Assembly (NCBI GenBank): GCA_036257565.1
Contig: DATAFH010000074.1
Coordinates: 1-64,000, forward strand
DNA: 64,000 bases
Origin: DASSUW01 sp036257565
GTDB lineage: Bacteria > Actinomycetota > Thermoleophilia > Solirubrobacterales > Solirubrobacteraceae
Reading direction: 5' to 3'
The number at the start of each line of letters is the position of its first letter. The stretch's first letter is position 1. The notes beneath the pieces are model-generated. The model was given only the letters and a program-made list of their open reading frames with translations. It did not search any database and had not been told where the DNA came from. The position numbers were made by a program, and so were the translations under genes. Below are positions 33,406 through 42,608 of the stretch, one piece after another.

Positions 33406-34871
33406 GCATCACGGCAGATAGGGAGAGCACGGTCGTCGAGTCGGCGCCGAACCAGCTGTTCATCAGCGGCGAGTGGCGGGATGCGTCCGGCGGTGAGACG
33501 CTGGCGGTCGAGGACCCCTCGACCGGGGAGACGCTGGTCGAGGTGGCCGACGCGACGCCCGACGACGCGACGGCGGCACTGGACGCGGCGGTCGACGTCA
33601 AGGACGAGTGGGCGGCGCATCCGCCGCGTGAGCGCGGCGAGATCCTGCGGCGGGCGTTCGAGCGGATCATCGAGCGCACCGACGACCTGGCGCTGCTGAT
33701 GACGCTCGAGATGGGCAAGCCCTTGGCCGAGTCGAAGGCCGAGATCGTCTATGCCGCCGAGTTCCTGCGCTGGTTCTCAGAGCAGGCGGTGCGGATCGAG
33801 GGCCGCTTCGCCACGGCGCCGAACGGCCAGGGCCGCCTGATCACGATGAAGCAGCCGGTGGGGCCGTGCTACGCGATCACGCCGTGGAACTTCCCCATGG
33901 CCATGGGCACGCGCAAGATCGGGCCGGCGATCGCCGCCGGCTGCACGATGGCCGTCAAGCCGGCCCAGCAGACGCCGCTCTCGATGCTCGCGCTGGCCCA
34001 GATCCTGCAGGAGGCGGGGTTGCCCGCCGGCGTGCTCAACGTCGTGACCTCGTCGGCGTCGGCCGACGTGTCGGCGCCGATCCTCTCAGACCCGCGGCTG
34101 CGCAAGTTGACCTTCACGGGCTCGACCGAGGTCGGGCGCAAGCTCGTCGAGCAGGCGGCTCCGGGGCTGCTGCGGATGTCGATGGAGCTGGGCGGCAACG
34201 CTCCCTTCCTCGTGTTCCCGGACGCGGACGTCGACGCGGCGGTCGAGGGCGCGGTGATCGCCAAGATGCGCAACATCGGCGAGGCGTGCACGGCGGCCAA
34301 CCGCTTCCACGTCGCGGGCTCGGTGGCGGACGAGTTCGCCTCCAAGCTCGCCGCCAAGCTCGCGGCGATGCCGGTCGGGCGCGGCACCGAGGAGGACGTC
34401 AAGGTCGGTCCGCTGATCGACGGCAAGCAGCGCGCCAAGGTGTCCGAGCTCGTCCAGGATGCGGCGGGGCGCGGCGCGCAGGTGCTGGTCGGCGGCCGCG
34501 AGCGCGAGGGCGCCGGCTACTTCTACGAGCCCACCGTGCTCGGCGACGTGCCGAAGGACTCGCGCCTGCTCGACGAGGAGATCTTCGGTCCCGTCGCGCC
34601 GGTCGTCGGCTTCGACGACGAGGACGAGGCGATCGCCGCTGCCAACGACACCGAGTACGGGCTCGTCGCCTACGTCTACACGAGCGACATCAAGCGCGCC
34701 TTCCGCGTCATCGAGAAGCTCGAGACCGGCATGGTCGGGCTCAACCAGGGGATGGTCTCCAACGCCGCGGCGCCGTTCGGCGGCGTCAAAGCGTCCGGCT
34801 TCGGCCGCGAGGGCGGTCCCGAGGGCATCGAGGAGTACCTCGAGACCAAGTACGTCGCGATGGCGATGTAA
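33402..34871 (+). CDS. gabD: Succinate-semialdehyde dehydrogenase-like aldehyde dehydrogenase
   Basis: 489-residue NAD(P)-dependent aldehyde dehydrogenase closest in pattern to GabD. Seen: TPWNFPMAM, VKPAQQTPLS, FTGSTEVGRKL, general base in MELGGNAPF, catalytic Cys in GEACTAANRFHV, and EIFGPVAPV. It oxidises succinate semialdehyde (or a similar aldehyde) to the acid. A GGAG site lies just before ATG 33402. With the upstream TPP enzyme it may form a short 2-oxoglutarate/semialdehyde route, which is inference. Confidence 0.9.
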   Translation: MSITADRESTVVESAPNQLFISGEWRDASGGETLAVEDPSTGETLVEVADATPDDATAALDAAVDVKDEWAAHPPRERGEILRRAFERIIERTDDLALLMTLEMGKPLAESKAEIVYAAEFLRWFSEQAVRIEGRFATAPNGQGRLITMKQPVGPCYAITPWNFPMAMGTRKIGPAIAAGCTMAVKPAQQTPLSMLALAQILQEAGLPAGVLNVVTSSASADVSAPILSDPRLRKLTFTGSTEVGRKLVEQAAPGLLRMSMELGGNAPFLVFPDADVDAAVEGAVIAKMRNIGEACTAANRFHVAGSVADEFASKLAAKLAAMPVGRGTEEDVKVGPLIDGKQRAKVSELVQDAAGRGAQVLVGGREREGAGYFYEPTVLGDVPKDSRLLDEEIFGPVAPVVGFDDEDEAIAAANDTEYGLVAYVYTSDIKRAFRVIEKLETGMVGLNQGMVSNAAAPFGGVKASGFGREGGPEGIEEYLETKYVAMAM

Positions 34872-34873
34872 GC

Positions 34874-35446
34874 GTGGACCCGCTCGGGCAGGTCCGCGAC
34901 TGGTACGACGACGCGGTCGCCGCCGGGTTGCCGGAGGCGGACGCGATGGCGCTCGCGACGGCCACGCCCGACGGGCGGCCGTCCGTGCGCTTCGTGCTCC
35001 TGAAGGGCATCGACGAGGACGGCATCCGCTTCTTCACCAACTACGGCTCGCGCAAGGCGCGCGAGCTGGAGGCGAACCCGCGAGCGGCGGCGACCCTGTA
35101 CTGGCTGCCGCTGCACCGCGCCGTGCGGCTCGAGGGCCCCGTCGAGCGGCTCCAGCCCGAGGAGTCCGACGCCTACTTCGCGACCCGCGCGCGCGGCGCC
35201 CGGGTCGGCGCCTGGGCCTCCGCCCAGGGGACCGTGCTGCGCGACCGCGAGGAGCTCGAAGAGCGCGTGCGGGTGGTCGACGAGCGCTTCCCGGACGACG
35301 TGCCGCGGCCCGAATTCTGGGGCGGCTACCGGCTGCTCCCCGAGTCGATCGAGCTCTGGCAGGGCCGCGCGGACCGCCTTCACGACCGCGAGCAGTTCCA
35401 GCGCGCGCGCGACGGATCCTGGCGCGCCGAGCGCCTCTCGCCCTGA
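34874..35446 (+). CDS. pdxH: Pyridoxamine 5'-phosphate oxidase
   Basis: 190-residue FMN enzyme making pyridoxal 5'-phosphate from PNP/PMP. Signatures: MALATATPDGRPSVRFVLLKG, FFTNYGSRKARELEANPRAA, LYWLPLHRAVRLEGPVERL and the C-terminal WGGYRLLPESIELWQGRADRLHDR. It lacks only part of the variable N terminus. GTG 34874 is two bases after the dehydrogenase stop, so it is probably in the same operon. Confidence 0.95.
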   Translation: MDPLGQVRDWYDDAVAAGLPEADAMALATATPDGRPSVRFVLLKGIDEDGIRFFTNYGSRKARELEANPRAAATLYWLPLHRAVRLEGPVERLQPEESDAYFATRARGARVGAWASAQGTVLRDREELEERVRVVDERFPDDVPRPEFWGGYRLLPESIELWQGRADRLHDREQFQRARDGSWRAERLSP

Positions 35447-35475
35447 GCGGCTCCCGGATGAGACGATGGGGTCGC

Positions 35476-36107
35476 ATGACGCACGAGCGCGAAGCGGACG
35501 AGGAGGTCGTGCTCGCCGGTGGCAACGTGACCGCCGTGGTGCGCGTCGGCGACACGGTACGCCGCGCCGCCGGGCCGTGGACGCCCACCGTCCACGCCTT
35601 CATCCGCCACCTGCGCGCGTCGGGCTTCGACCTCGTCCCGGAGCCGCTGGGCATCGACGACCGCGGCCGCGAGATCATCTCGCTGGTGGCGGGTACCCGG
35701 CCACCTACCCGCTTCCGCAGTTCGCGTGGACCGATGCGACGCTCACGGTCGTGGCACGGACCCTGCGCGCCTTCCACGAGGCGAGCCTCGGCCTCACCGC
35801 CCCCGAGGATGCTCGGTGGCAGTGGCGGTCCCACGAGCCGCCGAGGTCATCTGCCACGACGACGTCGCCCCGTGCAACCTCATGTTCGAGGACGGCCGGC
35901 TGACCGGCGTCATCGACCTCGGCCCTCGCCTCACCGGGACCACGCGTGTGGGACATGGCGCATGCCGTGGCGAAGCTGCGCGAGCTCGTCGCCTTCATCG
36001 AGCGCGAGGCGGCCGCCGGCGATCCGGCCCAGCAGGCCGTCCAGGCGCGCGGTGACGTCGCCATCTACGAACGCGACGCGGCCTACGTCGAGCGGCTCCA
36101 CAGCTGA
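35476..36107 (+). pseudogene. Frameshifted aminoglycoside/choline-type phosphotransferase
   Basis: The APH-fold sequence is spread over three reading frames: frame 1 from ATG 35476 to about 35690 (start to IISLVAG), then frame 3 (YPATYPLPQFAWTDATLTVVARTLRAFHEASL) to about 35835, then frame 2 (AEVICHDDVAPCNLMFEDGRLTGVIDL) to about 35935, then frame 3 again (RVWDMAHAVAKL to the stop). CHDDVAPCN and VIDL are the Brenner-type catalytic and metal motifs. A segment after VIDL also seems missing. At least three disruptions in 630 bases indicate a decaying gene or a badly sequenced stretch. Confidence 0.85.
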
Positions 36108-36117
36108 CCTCAGCTGG

Positions 36118-37506
36118 CTACCGGCGGATCTCCAGCGTCGCGGGGGTGGGCCGACCCCGCGGGTCTACGGTGTCGATCGGCTCGAGGGTGCCGTCGGCGT
36201 GGACGTCGGCGAGGGCATGGAGGACGATCGTGGAGTCGTCGGCGCGACCGAGCAGGAAGTGCCCCGCCGGCGCCCACGCTCTCGTTCCGGCTTGCTCGAA
36301 GTGGCGCGGCGGTTCGGTCCTCAGCTTGCCGGCGGCGCCGCTGACGACGTAGTGGACGTCGTTGACGATCGCGTGCTGGAAGTTGTGCTCGTGGCCACTG
36401 AGCACGAGCCGCACGCCGGCCTCTTCGAACAGCGGGACCAGGCGCTCGACCATGCCCGCCGTGTTCATGTGCTCGGGTCCGGCGCAGAACGGCGGGTGAT
36501 GGGAGAAGGGGATTTGCCAGCGCGGACCCTGCCGGTGGAGCGACTCTCGGACCCACCGGCTGTGCGCCGGGTCGTCGAAGTAGTGCTCCGTGTCCGTGCC
36601 GGTCGCGATCGAGGTGTCGATGCAGACGAACTCGAGATCGGCGCCCACCTGGAAGCGGTAGAAGAGGCCCGGACCCAGCGACGCCGATCCCGCCTCGACC
36701 TGCGGGCCGAACCGGTGGTCGAGGAAGAGGTTGTCGGCGAGCTGGTCGCGGTCGTCCGAGCTCTCGCTGTCGCCCGCGTCGTGATTGCCGACGGTCGGGA
36801 AGAACGGGACACGGTTGAGCACGTACCGGTAGGGCTGGTAGAAGCTCGAGTACCACTCGTCGTCCTCGTTCCCGGTGCCGGCGGTGTCCTGATGCCCCAG
36901 GTAGATGTTGTCGCCGGTGGTGATGACGAGCCGCACGTCGTACCGGTCGACAGCGCGCTCGAGTGCTCGCGCGATCAGCAGCTGGCGCGTGCCCTCGAGG
37001 CGGCCGTCCACGATTCCGACGCCAAAGTCGCCGAGCACGGCGAACGTGACGGGCGTCGCTGAGTCGGGGGATGGGAACGTGCGAATGCGGTTGTCGTAGC
37101 GACCACCCGCCCGGACCAGCGTCCCCTGCTCGACGCTCCAGTCGTGCAGCTCGCCCTCACCCCACGGCCGACCCTCGACGAGCACGCGGTACCGGTACTC
37201 CGTATCCGGCTCGAGGCCGGTCACGCGCACGTGGTTGTGTTCGTCGGTGTGGGCCCTGGCGACCACGCGCCCATCGCGCTCGACCTCGACGGTGGCCGGC
37301 CCGAACGGCTCCGAGCCGGCACCGATCGTCTCAGTACGCGGCTCGGAGGCGACCGCCGCGAGCTCTTCGTCGTCCACGATGCGCCAGTCCCCGTACGGCG
37401 AGTCGCCGCGCCGGAAGTAGAAGCCGCCCCAGGCGATCAGCGCCTCGTCGTGCGCCAGCCCTGCCAGGTGTACGAACTGCTCGAAGTGGACGTCGAACGG
37501 CGGCAC
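36118..37506 (-). CDS. Purple-acid-phosphatase-like metallophosphoesterase
   Basis: 462 residues. An N-terminal fibronectin-like part (to about residue 130) has VTGLEPDTEYRYRVLV. The calcineurin-like domain shows LGDFGVG, TGDNIYLG, VGNHDAGD, FSHHPPFCAG and SGHEHNFQH, giving a full two-metal site. It hydrolyses phosphomonoesters or diesters. No export signal is evident, unusual for this architecture, unless the GTG start is wrong. It is convergent with the broken phosphotransferase. Confidence 0.88.
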   Translation of the reverse strand: MPPFDVHFEQFVHLAGLAHDEALIAWGGFYFRRGDSPYGDWRIVDDEELAAVASEPRTETIGAGSEPFGPATVEVERDGRVVARAHTDEHNHVRVTGLEPDTEYRYRVLVEGRPWGEGELHDWSVEQGTLVRAGGRYDNRIRTFPSPDSATPVTFAVLGDFGVGIVDGRLEGTRQLLIARALERAVDRYDVRLVITTGDNIYLGHQDTAGTGNEDDEWYSSFYQPYRYVLNRVPFFPTVGNHDAGDSESSDDRDQLADNLFLDHRFGPQVEAGSASLGPGLFYRFQVGADLEFVCIDTSIATGTDTEHYFDDPAHSRWVRESLHRQGPRWQIPFSHHPPFCAGPEHMNTAGMVERLVPLFEEAGVRLVLSGHEHNFQHAIVNDVHYVVSGAAGKLRTEPPRHFEQAGTRAWAPAGHFLLGRADDSTIVLHALADVHADGTLEPIDTVDPRGRPTPATLEIRR

Positions 37507-37562
37507 GTGTCGCTTGTACCCGCTAGGCGCGCCGGGCGGGCGCCAGGGTCATGCGGGGATGA

Positions 37563-38075
37563 TCATGTCTCCAGTCGCTGGAGGGTAGGCACGAGGAACT
37601 CGAGCCCGTAGCGCGGCGCGGCCGCGGCGTAGCGCGCGGCGACCTCGCCGATGTTGTCGGGCGGCGGGAGCGTCGGATCGAGCGCGCGCTCGAGCGTCTC
37701 TTCGAAGAACCGCTCGATGCCCGCGGGCGTGAAGGTGAGGATCAGGCGGGCGGGGGCGTCGCTCGCGTTGTGGAAGCAGTGGACGTGCCCGCGCGGCACG
37801 TTGACGAAGTCGCCGGCCGTGGCGGTGATCGTCTCGTCGCCGAGCCGGAAGGCGCACCGCCCCTCGAGGACATAGAACGTCTCGTCTTCGTTGCGGTGGA
37901 TGTGCGGCGGCGGGCCACCGCCGGGCGGCACGATGGCCTCCATCGCGAAGTAGGCGCCGTCCGTCTCGGTGCCGGTGATCAGGAACCGGTACAGATCGCC
38001 GGGGCCGTAGAACAGGTTGCCCTCGCGGGCGGGGCGGTGCAGCATCCGGGCGGGGGCGGTCAGGGTGGCTGGCAC
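37563..38075 (-). CDS. Cupin-domain protein
   Basis: 170 residues with a single cupin barrel: PPPHIHRNEDETFYVLEGRCAFRLG is motif 1 (His, His, Glu) and VPRGHVHCFHNAS motif 2 (His). A metal-dependent dioxygenase, isomerase or binding role is possible; the sequence does not decide. GTG 38075 is well supported by GAGGAG five bases upstream. The C-terminal 40 residues are helical. Confidence 0.85.
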   Translation of the reverse strand: MPATLTAPARMLHRPAREGNLFYGPGDLYRFLITGTETDGAYFAMEAIVPPGGGPPPHIHRNEDETFYVLEGRCAFRLGDETITATAGDFVNVPRGHVHCFHNASDAPARLILTFTPAGIERFFEETLERALDPTLPPPDNIGEVAARYAAAAPRYGLEFLVPTLQRLET

Positions 38076-38163
38076 GTCGCTCCTCGAGTTGGTTGCACGG
38101 TCAACGACCGCCGCAATGTCCCTGAATCCGCGCGGGCTGCCCAGCGAGTCAACCGGTGGCGTG

Positions 38164-38183
38164 CGGTACGGCTAGCCGTACCG
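38164..38183. repeat. 20-bp perfect palindrome in intergenic region
   Basis: CGGTACGGCTAGCCGTACCG is fully symmetric with no spacer. It lies between the cupin gene (start 38075) and the end of the GGDEF/HD-GYP gene (38229), 89 bases upstream of the cupin start, so it may be an operator for the cupin gene. It also includes the rare CTAG tetranucleotide at its centre. Confidence 0.6.
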
Positions 38184-38210
38184 GCTGTGACGTGGCGGGA
38201 GGCCGGCGAG

Positions 38211-38227
38211 ACGTTCCGCGGGAACGT
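38211..38227 (-). terminator. Inverted repeat after GGDEF/HD-GYP gene
   Basis: ACGTTCC-GCG-GGAACGT (7-bp arms, 3-base loop) begins one base past the stop codon of the upstream minus-strand gene. No T-run follows, so it may slow or end transcription weakly, or serve as a protein site. Confidence 0.4.
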
Positions 38228-38228
38228 G

Positions 38229-40199
38229 TCAGGCGGGAACCAACGCGGCGGCGCGCGCTGCGAGGAACGCTTCCACGACCGCCGGCGCGAAATGGGCTCC
38301 CGCGGTGCGCCGCAGCTCGGCCGCGGCGGCCTCCTCGGACATGGCCCGCCGGTAGGGGCGGTCGCTGGTCATCGCGGAGAACGCGTCGCAGATGAAGACG
38401 ATCTGGGAGCCGAGCGGGATCTCGTCGCCCGCGAGCCCGTCCGGGTAGCCGGCGCCGTCCCAGCGCTCGTGGCTCGAGCGGATCAGGCGGCCGACTCCGA
38501 CGAGCGCGGGCGCGGCCTGGACGATCCGCTCGCCGATCAGCGTGTGGCGACGCACATACGCCCACTCCTCGTCGTCGAGCGGACCCGGCTTGCCCAGGAT
38601 GTCGCGCGGGAGGGCGATCTTGCCGACGTCGTGCAGCTCCGCGGCGGCGACCACGCGCCCGACAGCCTCGTCGTCGAGCCCGAGGCGGCACGCCACGGCC
38701 CCCGCGAGCACGGCGACCGTGCGGCCGTGGGACCCGAGGTCGGCGTCCCACTCGTCGAGCGCCCGGCGCAGCACTCCCGCGCTCTGCTCGCCGGCCGGGA
38801 CGCGACCGCTGTGCTTCTCGGCGTAGAGGCGGCGGTCGGCCACGCGCAGGGCCTCCGAGATGTCGGCGCCGTCGCCCGGGAGCATGGCGTGTCCGCACGA
38901 GGCGCCGACGCGGAAGCCGTCGCCCTCCTCGGACAGCGCGGAGCGGCAGGCGACGACGACCGGGGCGTGGTCGCGCCCGGGCGCCCACCGCACCAGCACG
39001 CAGAACTCGTCGCCGCCCATGCGATAGGTGGTCCCGTCCTCGCCGACCGCGGCGGCGAGCCTGGCGCCGAGCCGGCACAGAAGGGCGTCGCCGGCCGGAT
39101 GGCCGTAGGAGTCGTTGTAGTTCTTGAACCCGTCGAGGTCGAAGAGCAGCAGCAGGTGCGGCTCGACGTCCTCGTCATCGGCGAGCGCGGCCGCGCCGTC
39201 GCGCATGAGCAGGAACCGGTTGCCGAGCCCGGTCAGTGCGTCGGTGCGGGCCTGCCTGCGGGAGATGATCAGGTTCGCCTTGCTGTCGCTGTGCGTCATC
39301 GCGAAGCGCCAGACGACCGCGAGCATCGCGGCGGTGTCGAGCGCGAGCGCGAGCTCGTTCATGTCCTCGGACTGGTTGAAGACGAGCAGCGACAGCCCGG
39401 TGAGCGCCAGGGCGACCGGCACGGCGATGCTGGGCAGCTCGTCGCCCATGCGCTGCCGGCGCCACCGCGGCTGCCAGGCGGCGAGGCCGATCGTCAGCGC
39501 CCCGATCGGCCACAGGATGTCGAGCGGGCCGCCCTCCACGTAGGTGCCCTTGGCGACCGTGTACGCGTAGATGCCGTCGGCGGCCGCGAAGACGAGAGCG
39601 CCCACCGCGAACACGACCCACGTCAGGTCGAGCCTCCCGCGTCCGGCCGCCATCACGCCGATCACGAGGCCCGCCAGGAGCATGTCGCCGATCGGGTACG
39701 CGAGGTTGGTGATGACTGCGGCGCGGTCGCCGCCCGTGGCCTCCTGGACCGCGTCGAACACCACCGCGGCGCTGAGCGCGGAGACGGTGAGCACGGCGAT
39801 CGCGCCGTCGAGCCACAGCCGCGAGTCCAGGTGCGGCATGCGGGAGCGCACGAGCAGCACGATCGCCGCATAGGCGAACGGGTACAGCGCCAGCCACAGC
39901 GCGTCGGACACGGACGGGAACGGCGGCGACTCCATGCCCGCGAAGAGGATCGACCAGCTCACGTTGCCCAGGCTGTACGACGCGAGGCCGGTCGCCATCA
40001 GCGCCCAGGCAACGCGCTCGCGGCGCACGAGCACGGCGCGTGCGCCGCACAGTACGGCGGCGCCGAGCATGAGGAAGTCGTAGCTCGCCTCCGATGCGAA
40101 GGTGACGCCGTCGCCGAGTAGCGGGGTGAACAGCATCACGGCCTGCACGGCCAGCGCCACGGCGAGCAGCGCGACGAATGCGCGCAGGGCGACGGGCAT
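38229..40199 (-). CDS. Membrane-bound GGDEF / HD-GYP c-di-GMP protein
   Basis: 656 residues. The first ~300 contain about eight to ten hydrophobic helices (a possible sensor). The GGDEF domain follows with FDLDGFKNYNDSYGHPAGD and intact YRMGGDEFCVLV. The C-terminal HD-GYP domain has ELHDVGKIALP, HTLIGERI, SSHERWDGAGYPDGLAGDEIPLGSQIVFICDAFSAMTSDRPYR. It may both make and hydrolyse c-di-GMP. ATG 40199 begins the first membrane helix, which is why I rejected an upstream start. Confidence 0.93.
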   Translation of the reverse strand: MPVALRAFVALLAVALAVQAVMLFTPLLGDGVTFASEASYDFLMLGAAVLCGARAVLVRRERVAWALMATGLASYSLGNVSWSILFAGMESPPFPSVSDALWLALYPFAYAAIVLLVRSRMPHLDSRLWLDGAIAVLTVSALSAAVVFDAVQEATGGDRAAVITNLAYPIGDMLLAGLVIGVMAAGRGRLDLTWVVFAVGALVFAAADGIYAYTVAKGTYVEGGPLDILWPIGALTIGLAAWQPRWRRQRMGDELPSIAVPVALALTGLSLLVFNQSEDMNELALALDTAAMLAVVWRFAMTHSDSKANLIISRRQARTDALTGLGNRFLLMRDGAAALADDEDVEPHLLLLFDLDGFKNYNDSYGHPAGDALLCRLGARLAAAVGEDGTTYRMGGDEFCVLVRWAPGRDHAPVVVACRSALSEEGDGFRVGASCGHAMLPGDGADISEALRVADRRLYAEKHSGRVPAGEQSAGVLRRALDEWDADLGSHGRTVAVLAGAVACRLGLDDEAVGRVVAAAELHDVGKIALPRDILGKPGPLDDEEWAYVRRHTLIGERIVQAAPALVGVGRLIRSSHERWDGAGYPDGLAGDEIPLGSQIVFICDAFSAMTSDRPYRRAMSEEAAAAELRRTAGAHFAPAVVEAFLAARAAALVPA

Positions 40200-40252
40200 C
40201 GCTCGGAGGGGATGGGGCAGCACCTTGCTGCTGGTTATCGGCTGGTTGGCGC

Positions 40253-41155
40253 TCAGGCAACAGCCCGCGCGCGCTGCGGCGCGCGGCGCAGCGCGACGGA
40301 GACGAGCCCGGCGAGGATGCACGCCACGCCGACGAGCTGGAGCGCGCTCGGGTCCTCACCCAGGAGCACCATGCCGAGCAGCACCGAGCCGACGGGTTGG
40401 ATGGTGAGCGTCACCGACGTCAATGCGGCCGGCAGCCGCGGCAGCGACGAGGCGATCAGCAGCCAGCCGAGCACCTGCGAGCTGAGGGCGAGCAGGACGA
40501 GCCAGCCGTGGGCGGGCCAGGACGGGAGGAGGTCCGCCTCACCGAGCGCCACCCCTGCGATCACCGCTACCACGGTGGCGACGAACGTGGTGTCGGACAG
40601 CGGGCCGGCCGTGCGCCGCAGGTCCGAGCCGGCCTGCCGCAGCACGAGGATGAAGCCCGCGTAGGTGAGACCCGTGAGCAGGCCGTACATCACGCCCCGC
40701 GTCGGGTTCGTCCCGTAGGCGCCCGACTCGAGCACGCCGGAGATGAGCAGCACCCCGCTGCACACGAGCGGCAGGACGAGCAGGATCCGGGTCTGGACGC
40801 GCTCGCCGAGCACCGCCCAGGCCACGAACGGGACGACCACCACCTGCAGATTCCCCAGCACGGTGGAGAGGCCGGCGCCGACGTCCTCGATCGCGTGGTG
40901 CCAGAAGATCAGGTCGGCGGCGAAGAAGACGCCGGCGGGGACGGCGAGCAGCCGCTCGCGCACCGGACGGGAGCCGTGGCGGCGGTCCTCGAGCCAGGCG
41001 AGCAGCCCGAGGACGGGGAGCGCGTAGGCGCAGCGGAAGATCGCCGCCGTCGAGGGCGACACGTCGGAAAGATCGACGAGGATCGCGGAGAAGGCGATCG
41101 TGAGGGCGCCCGCGACCGCGACGGCGGCCGGCCGCCGCGTGAGCGTGCGGGTCAC
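40253..41155 (-). CDS. EamA/DMT-superfamily transporter
   Basis: 300 residues with ten predicted membrane helices in two EamA repeats (FSAILVDLSDVSPSTAAIFRCAYALP and the second-half GLTYAGFILVLRQ, PVGSVLLGMVLLGEDPSALQLVGVACILAG). The family exports metabolites such as amino acids or nucleosides. The substrate is unknown. GTG 41155 is used as the start; it lies 25 bases after the fumC stop, so the two may be co-transcribed. Confidence 0.9.
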   Translation of the reverse strand: MTRTLTRRPAAVAVAGALTIAFSAILVDLSDVSPSTAAIFRCAYALPVLGLLAWLEDRRHGSRPVRERLLAVPAGVFFAADLIFWHHAIEDVGAGLSTVLGNLQVVVVPFVAWAVLGERVQTRILLVLPLVCSGVLLISGVLESGAYGTNPTRGVMYGLLTGLTYAGFILVLRQAGSDLRRTAGPLSDTTFVATVVAVIAGVALGEADLLPSWPAHGWLVLLALSSQVLGWLLIASSLPRLPAALTSVTLTIQPVGSVLLGMVLLGEDPSALQLVGVACILAGLVSVALRRAPQRARAVA

Positions 41156-41180
41156 CCGATCAGCTTGACACGGGCCTCGA

Positions 41181-42509
41181 CTACGCCGATGAGCCCGCCG
41201 CGATCTTGCGCAGGTCGAGCGCCTCGTCGAGCGTCGACTCCTCCACGCCGTGCTGGCGCGCAACCTCGCGCAGCGTCCGCCCGCTGGCCGCCGCCTCCTT
41301 GACGATCTCCGCCGCCTTGTCGTAGCCGATGTACGGGTTGAGGGCAGTGGCCACGGCGAGCGTGGCCTCGGCCGAGCGCTCGCAGCCCTCGAGGTTGGCC
41401 TCGATTCCCTCGACGCACTTCTTCGCGAACAGCTCGCTCGTGGTGCTCAGCAGGTGGATCGACTGCAGCAGGTTGCGAGCCATCAGCGGGATCCGCACGT
41501 TGAGCTCGAACTGCCCCTGCAGGCCGGCGACGGTGATCGCCGTGTCGTTGCCGATGACCTGGGCGCTCACCTGGAGCACGACCTCGGGCAGCACCGGGTT
41601 GACCTTGCCGGGCATGATCGACGAGCCCTTCTGCAGCTCAGGCAGAACGATCTCGCCGATGCCGGCGCGCGGGCCGGAGCCCATCAGCGCGAGGTCGTTG
41701 GCGATCTTGGTCAGCGAGACGGCGATCACCTTCAGCGCGCCGGACAGCTCGACCAGCGCGTCGCGGTTGCCCTGCGCCTCGAACGGGTCCTCGGGCGGGC
41801 GGATCTCGAGCCCGGTGTCGGCCGCCAGCCGCTCGCGGACCTTGCCGGCGAAGTCGCGGTGGGTGTTGAGACCGGTGCCCGTCGCCGTGCCGCCGAGCGG
41901 GATCTGAGCGACGTGCGGGAGCGCGGCCTGCACCCGCTCGCGACCGAGCCGGATCTGCGCCGCGTAGCCCGCGAACTCCTGCCCGAGCGTGACCGGCACG
42001 GCGTCCATCAGGTGCGTGCGGCCGGACTTCACGATGTCCTTGAACGCCTCCGCCTTGCCGGCGAACGCGCGCTCGAGCCGCTCGAGCGCGGGCAGCAGGC
42101 GGTTCGTCGCCTCGTCGAGCGCGGCCAGGTGCACGGCGCTCGGGAACACGTCGTTCGACGACTGCCCCATGTTCACGTGGTCGTTCGCGTGCGCTGCCTC
42201 GCCGGCCAGTGTGGCGATCACCTCGTTGGCGTTCATGTTCGACGACGTCCCCGAGCCGGTCTGGAACACGTCGATCGGGAACTGCGCGTCGTGACGACCC
42301 TCGGCGATCTCGTCGGCCGCGGCGCCGATGCGCTCGGCCAAGGGACCCTCGAGCAGCCCGAGCTCGGCGTTCACGCGCGCGGCAGCGCCCTTGATCCGGC
42401 CCAGCCAGCGGACGACCGCCACCGGCACCCGCTCACCCGACACTGGAAAGTTCGCCACCGCCTTGCGGGTCTCCCCGCCCCACAGCTCTTCGGTCGTCTC
42501 AACGCTCAC
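41181..42509 (-). CDS. fumC: Fumarate hydratase, class II
   Basis: 442-residue fumarase C of the aspartase superfamily, hydrating fumarate to malate in the TCA cycle. Seen: TGSGTSSNMNANEV, NMGQSSNDVFPSAVH, SGRTHLMDAVPVTLGQEF, TGLNTH and the signature GSSIMPGKVNP with the mobile-loop Ser. GTG 42509 follows GAGG at five bases. Length is slightly under the usual 460. Confidence 0.96.
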   Translation of the reverse strand: MSVETTEELWGGETRKAVANFPVSGERVPVAVVRWLGRIKGAAARVNAELGLLEGPLAERIGAAADEIAEGRHDAQFPIDVFQTGSGTSSNMNANEVIATLAGEAAHANDHVNMGQSSNDVFPSAVHLAALDEATNRLLPALERLERAFAGKAEAFKDIVKSGRTHLMDAVPVTLGQEFAGYAAQIRLGRERVQAALPHVAQIPLGGTATGTGLNTHRDFAGKVRERLAADTGLEIRPPEDPFEAQGNRDALVELSGALKVIAVSLTKIANDLALMGSGPRAGIGEIVLPELQKGSSIMPGKVNPVLPEVVLQVSAQVIGNDTAITVAGLQGQFELNVRIPLMARNLLQSIHLLSTTSELFAKKCVEGIEANLEGCERSAEATLAVATALNPYIGYDKAAEIVKEAAASGRTLREVARQHGVEESTLDEALDLRKIAAGSSA

Positions 42510-42608
42510 TGGAACCTCTTTCGTAGCCGAACTGACAACGCTAGCGCTGCACGGTCACAACGGGCCGGGAGGGGCACCCGGGTCAAAGGCTCAACAGGGG
42601 GAGTCGTG

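Noticed and set aside
37770..40121. 783-codon plus-strand ORF over the GGDEF/HD-GYP gene
   Set aside because: The opposite strand carries an intact multi-domain protein with all signature motifs. The 783-residue translation is repetitive in Glu, Gly, Arg and shows none.
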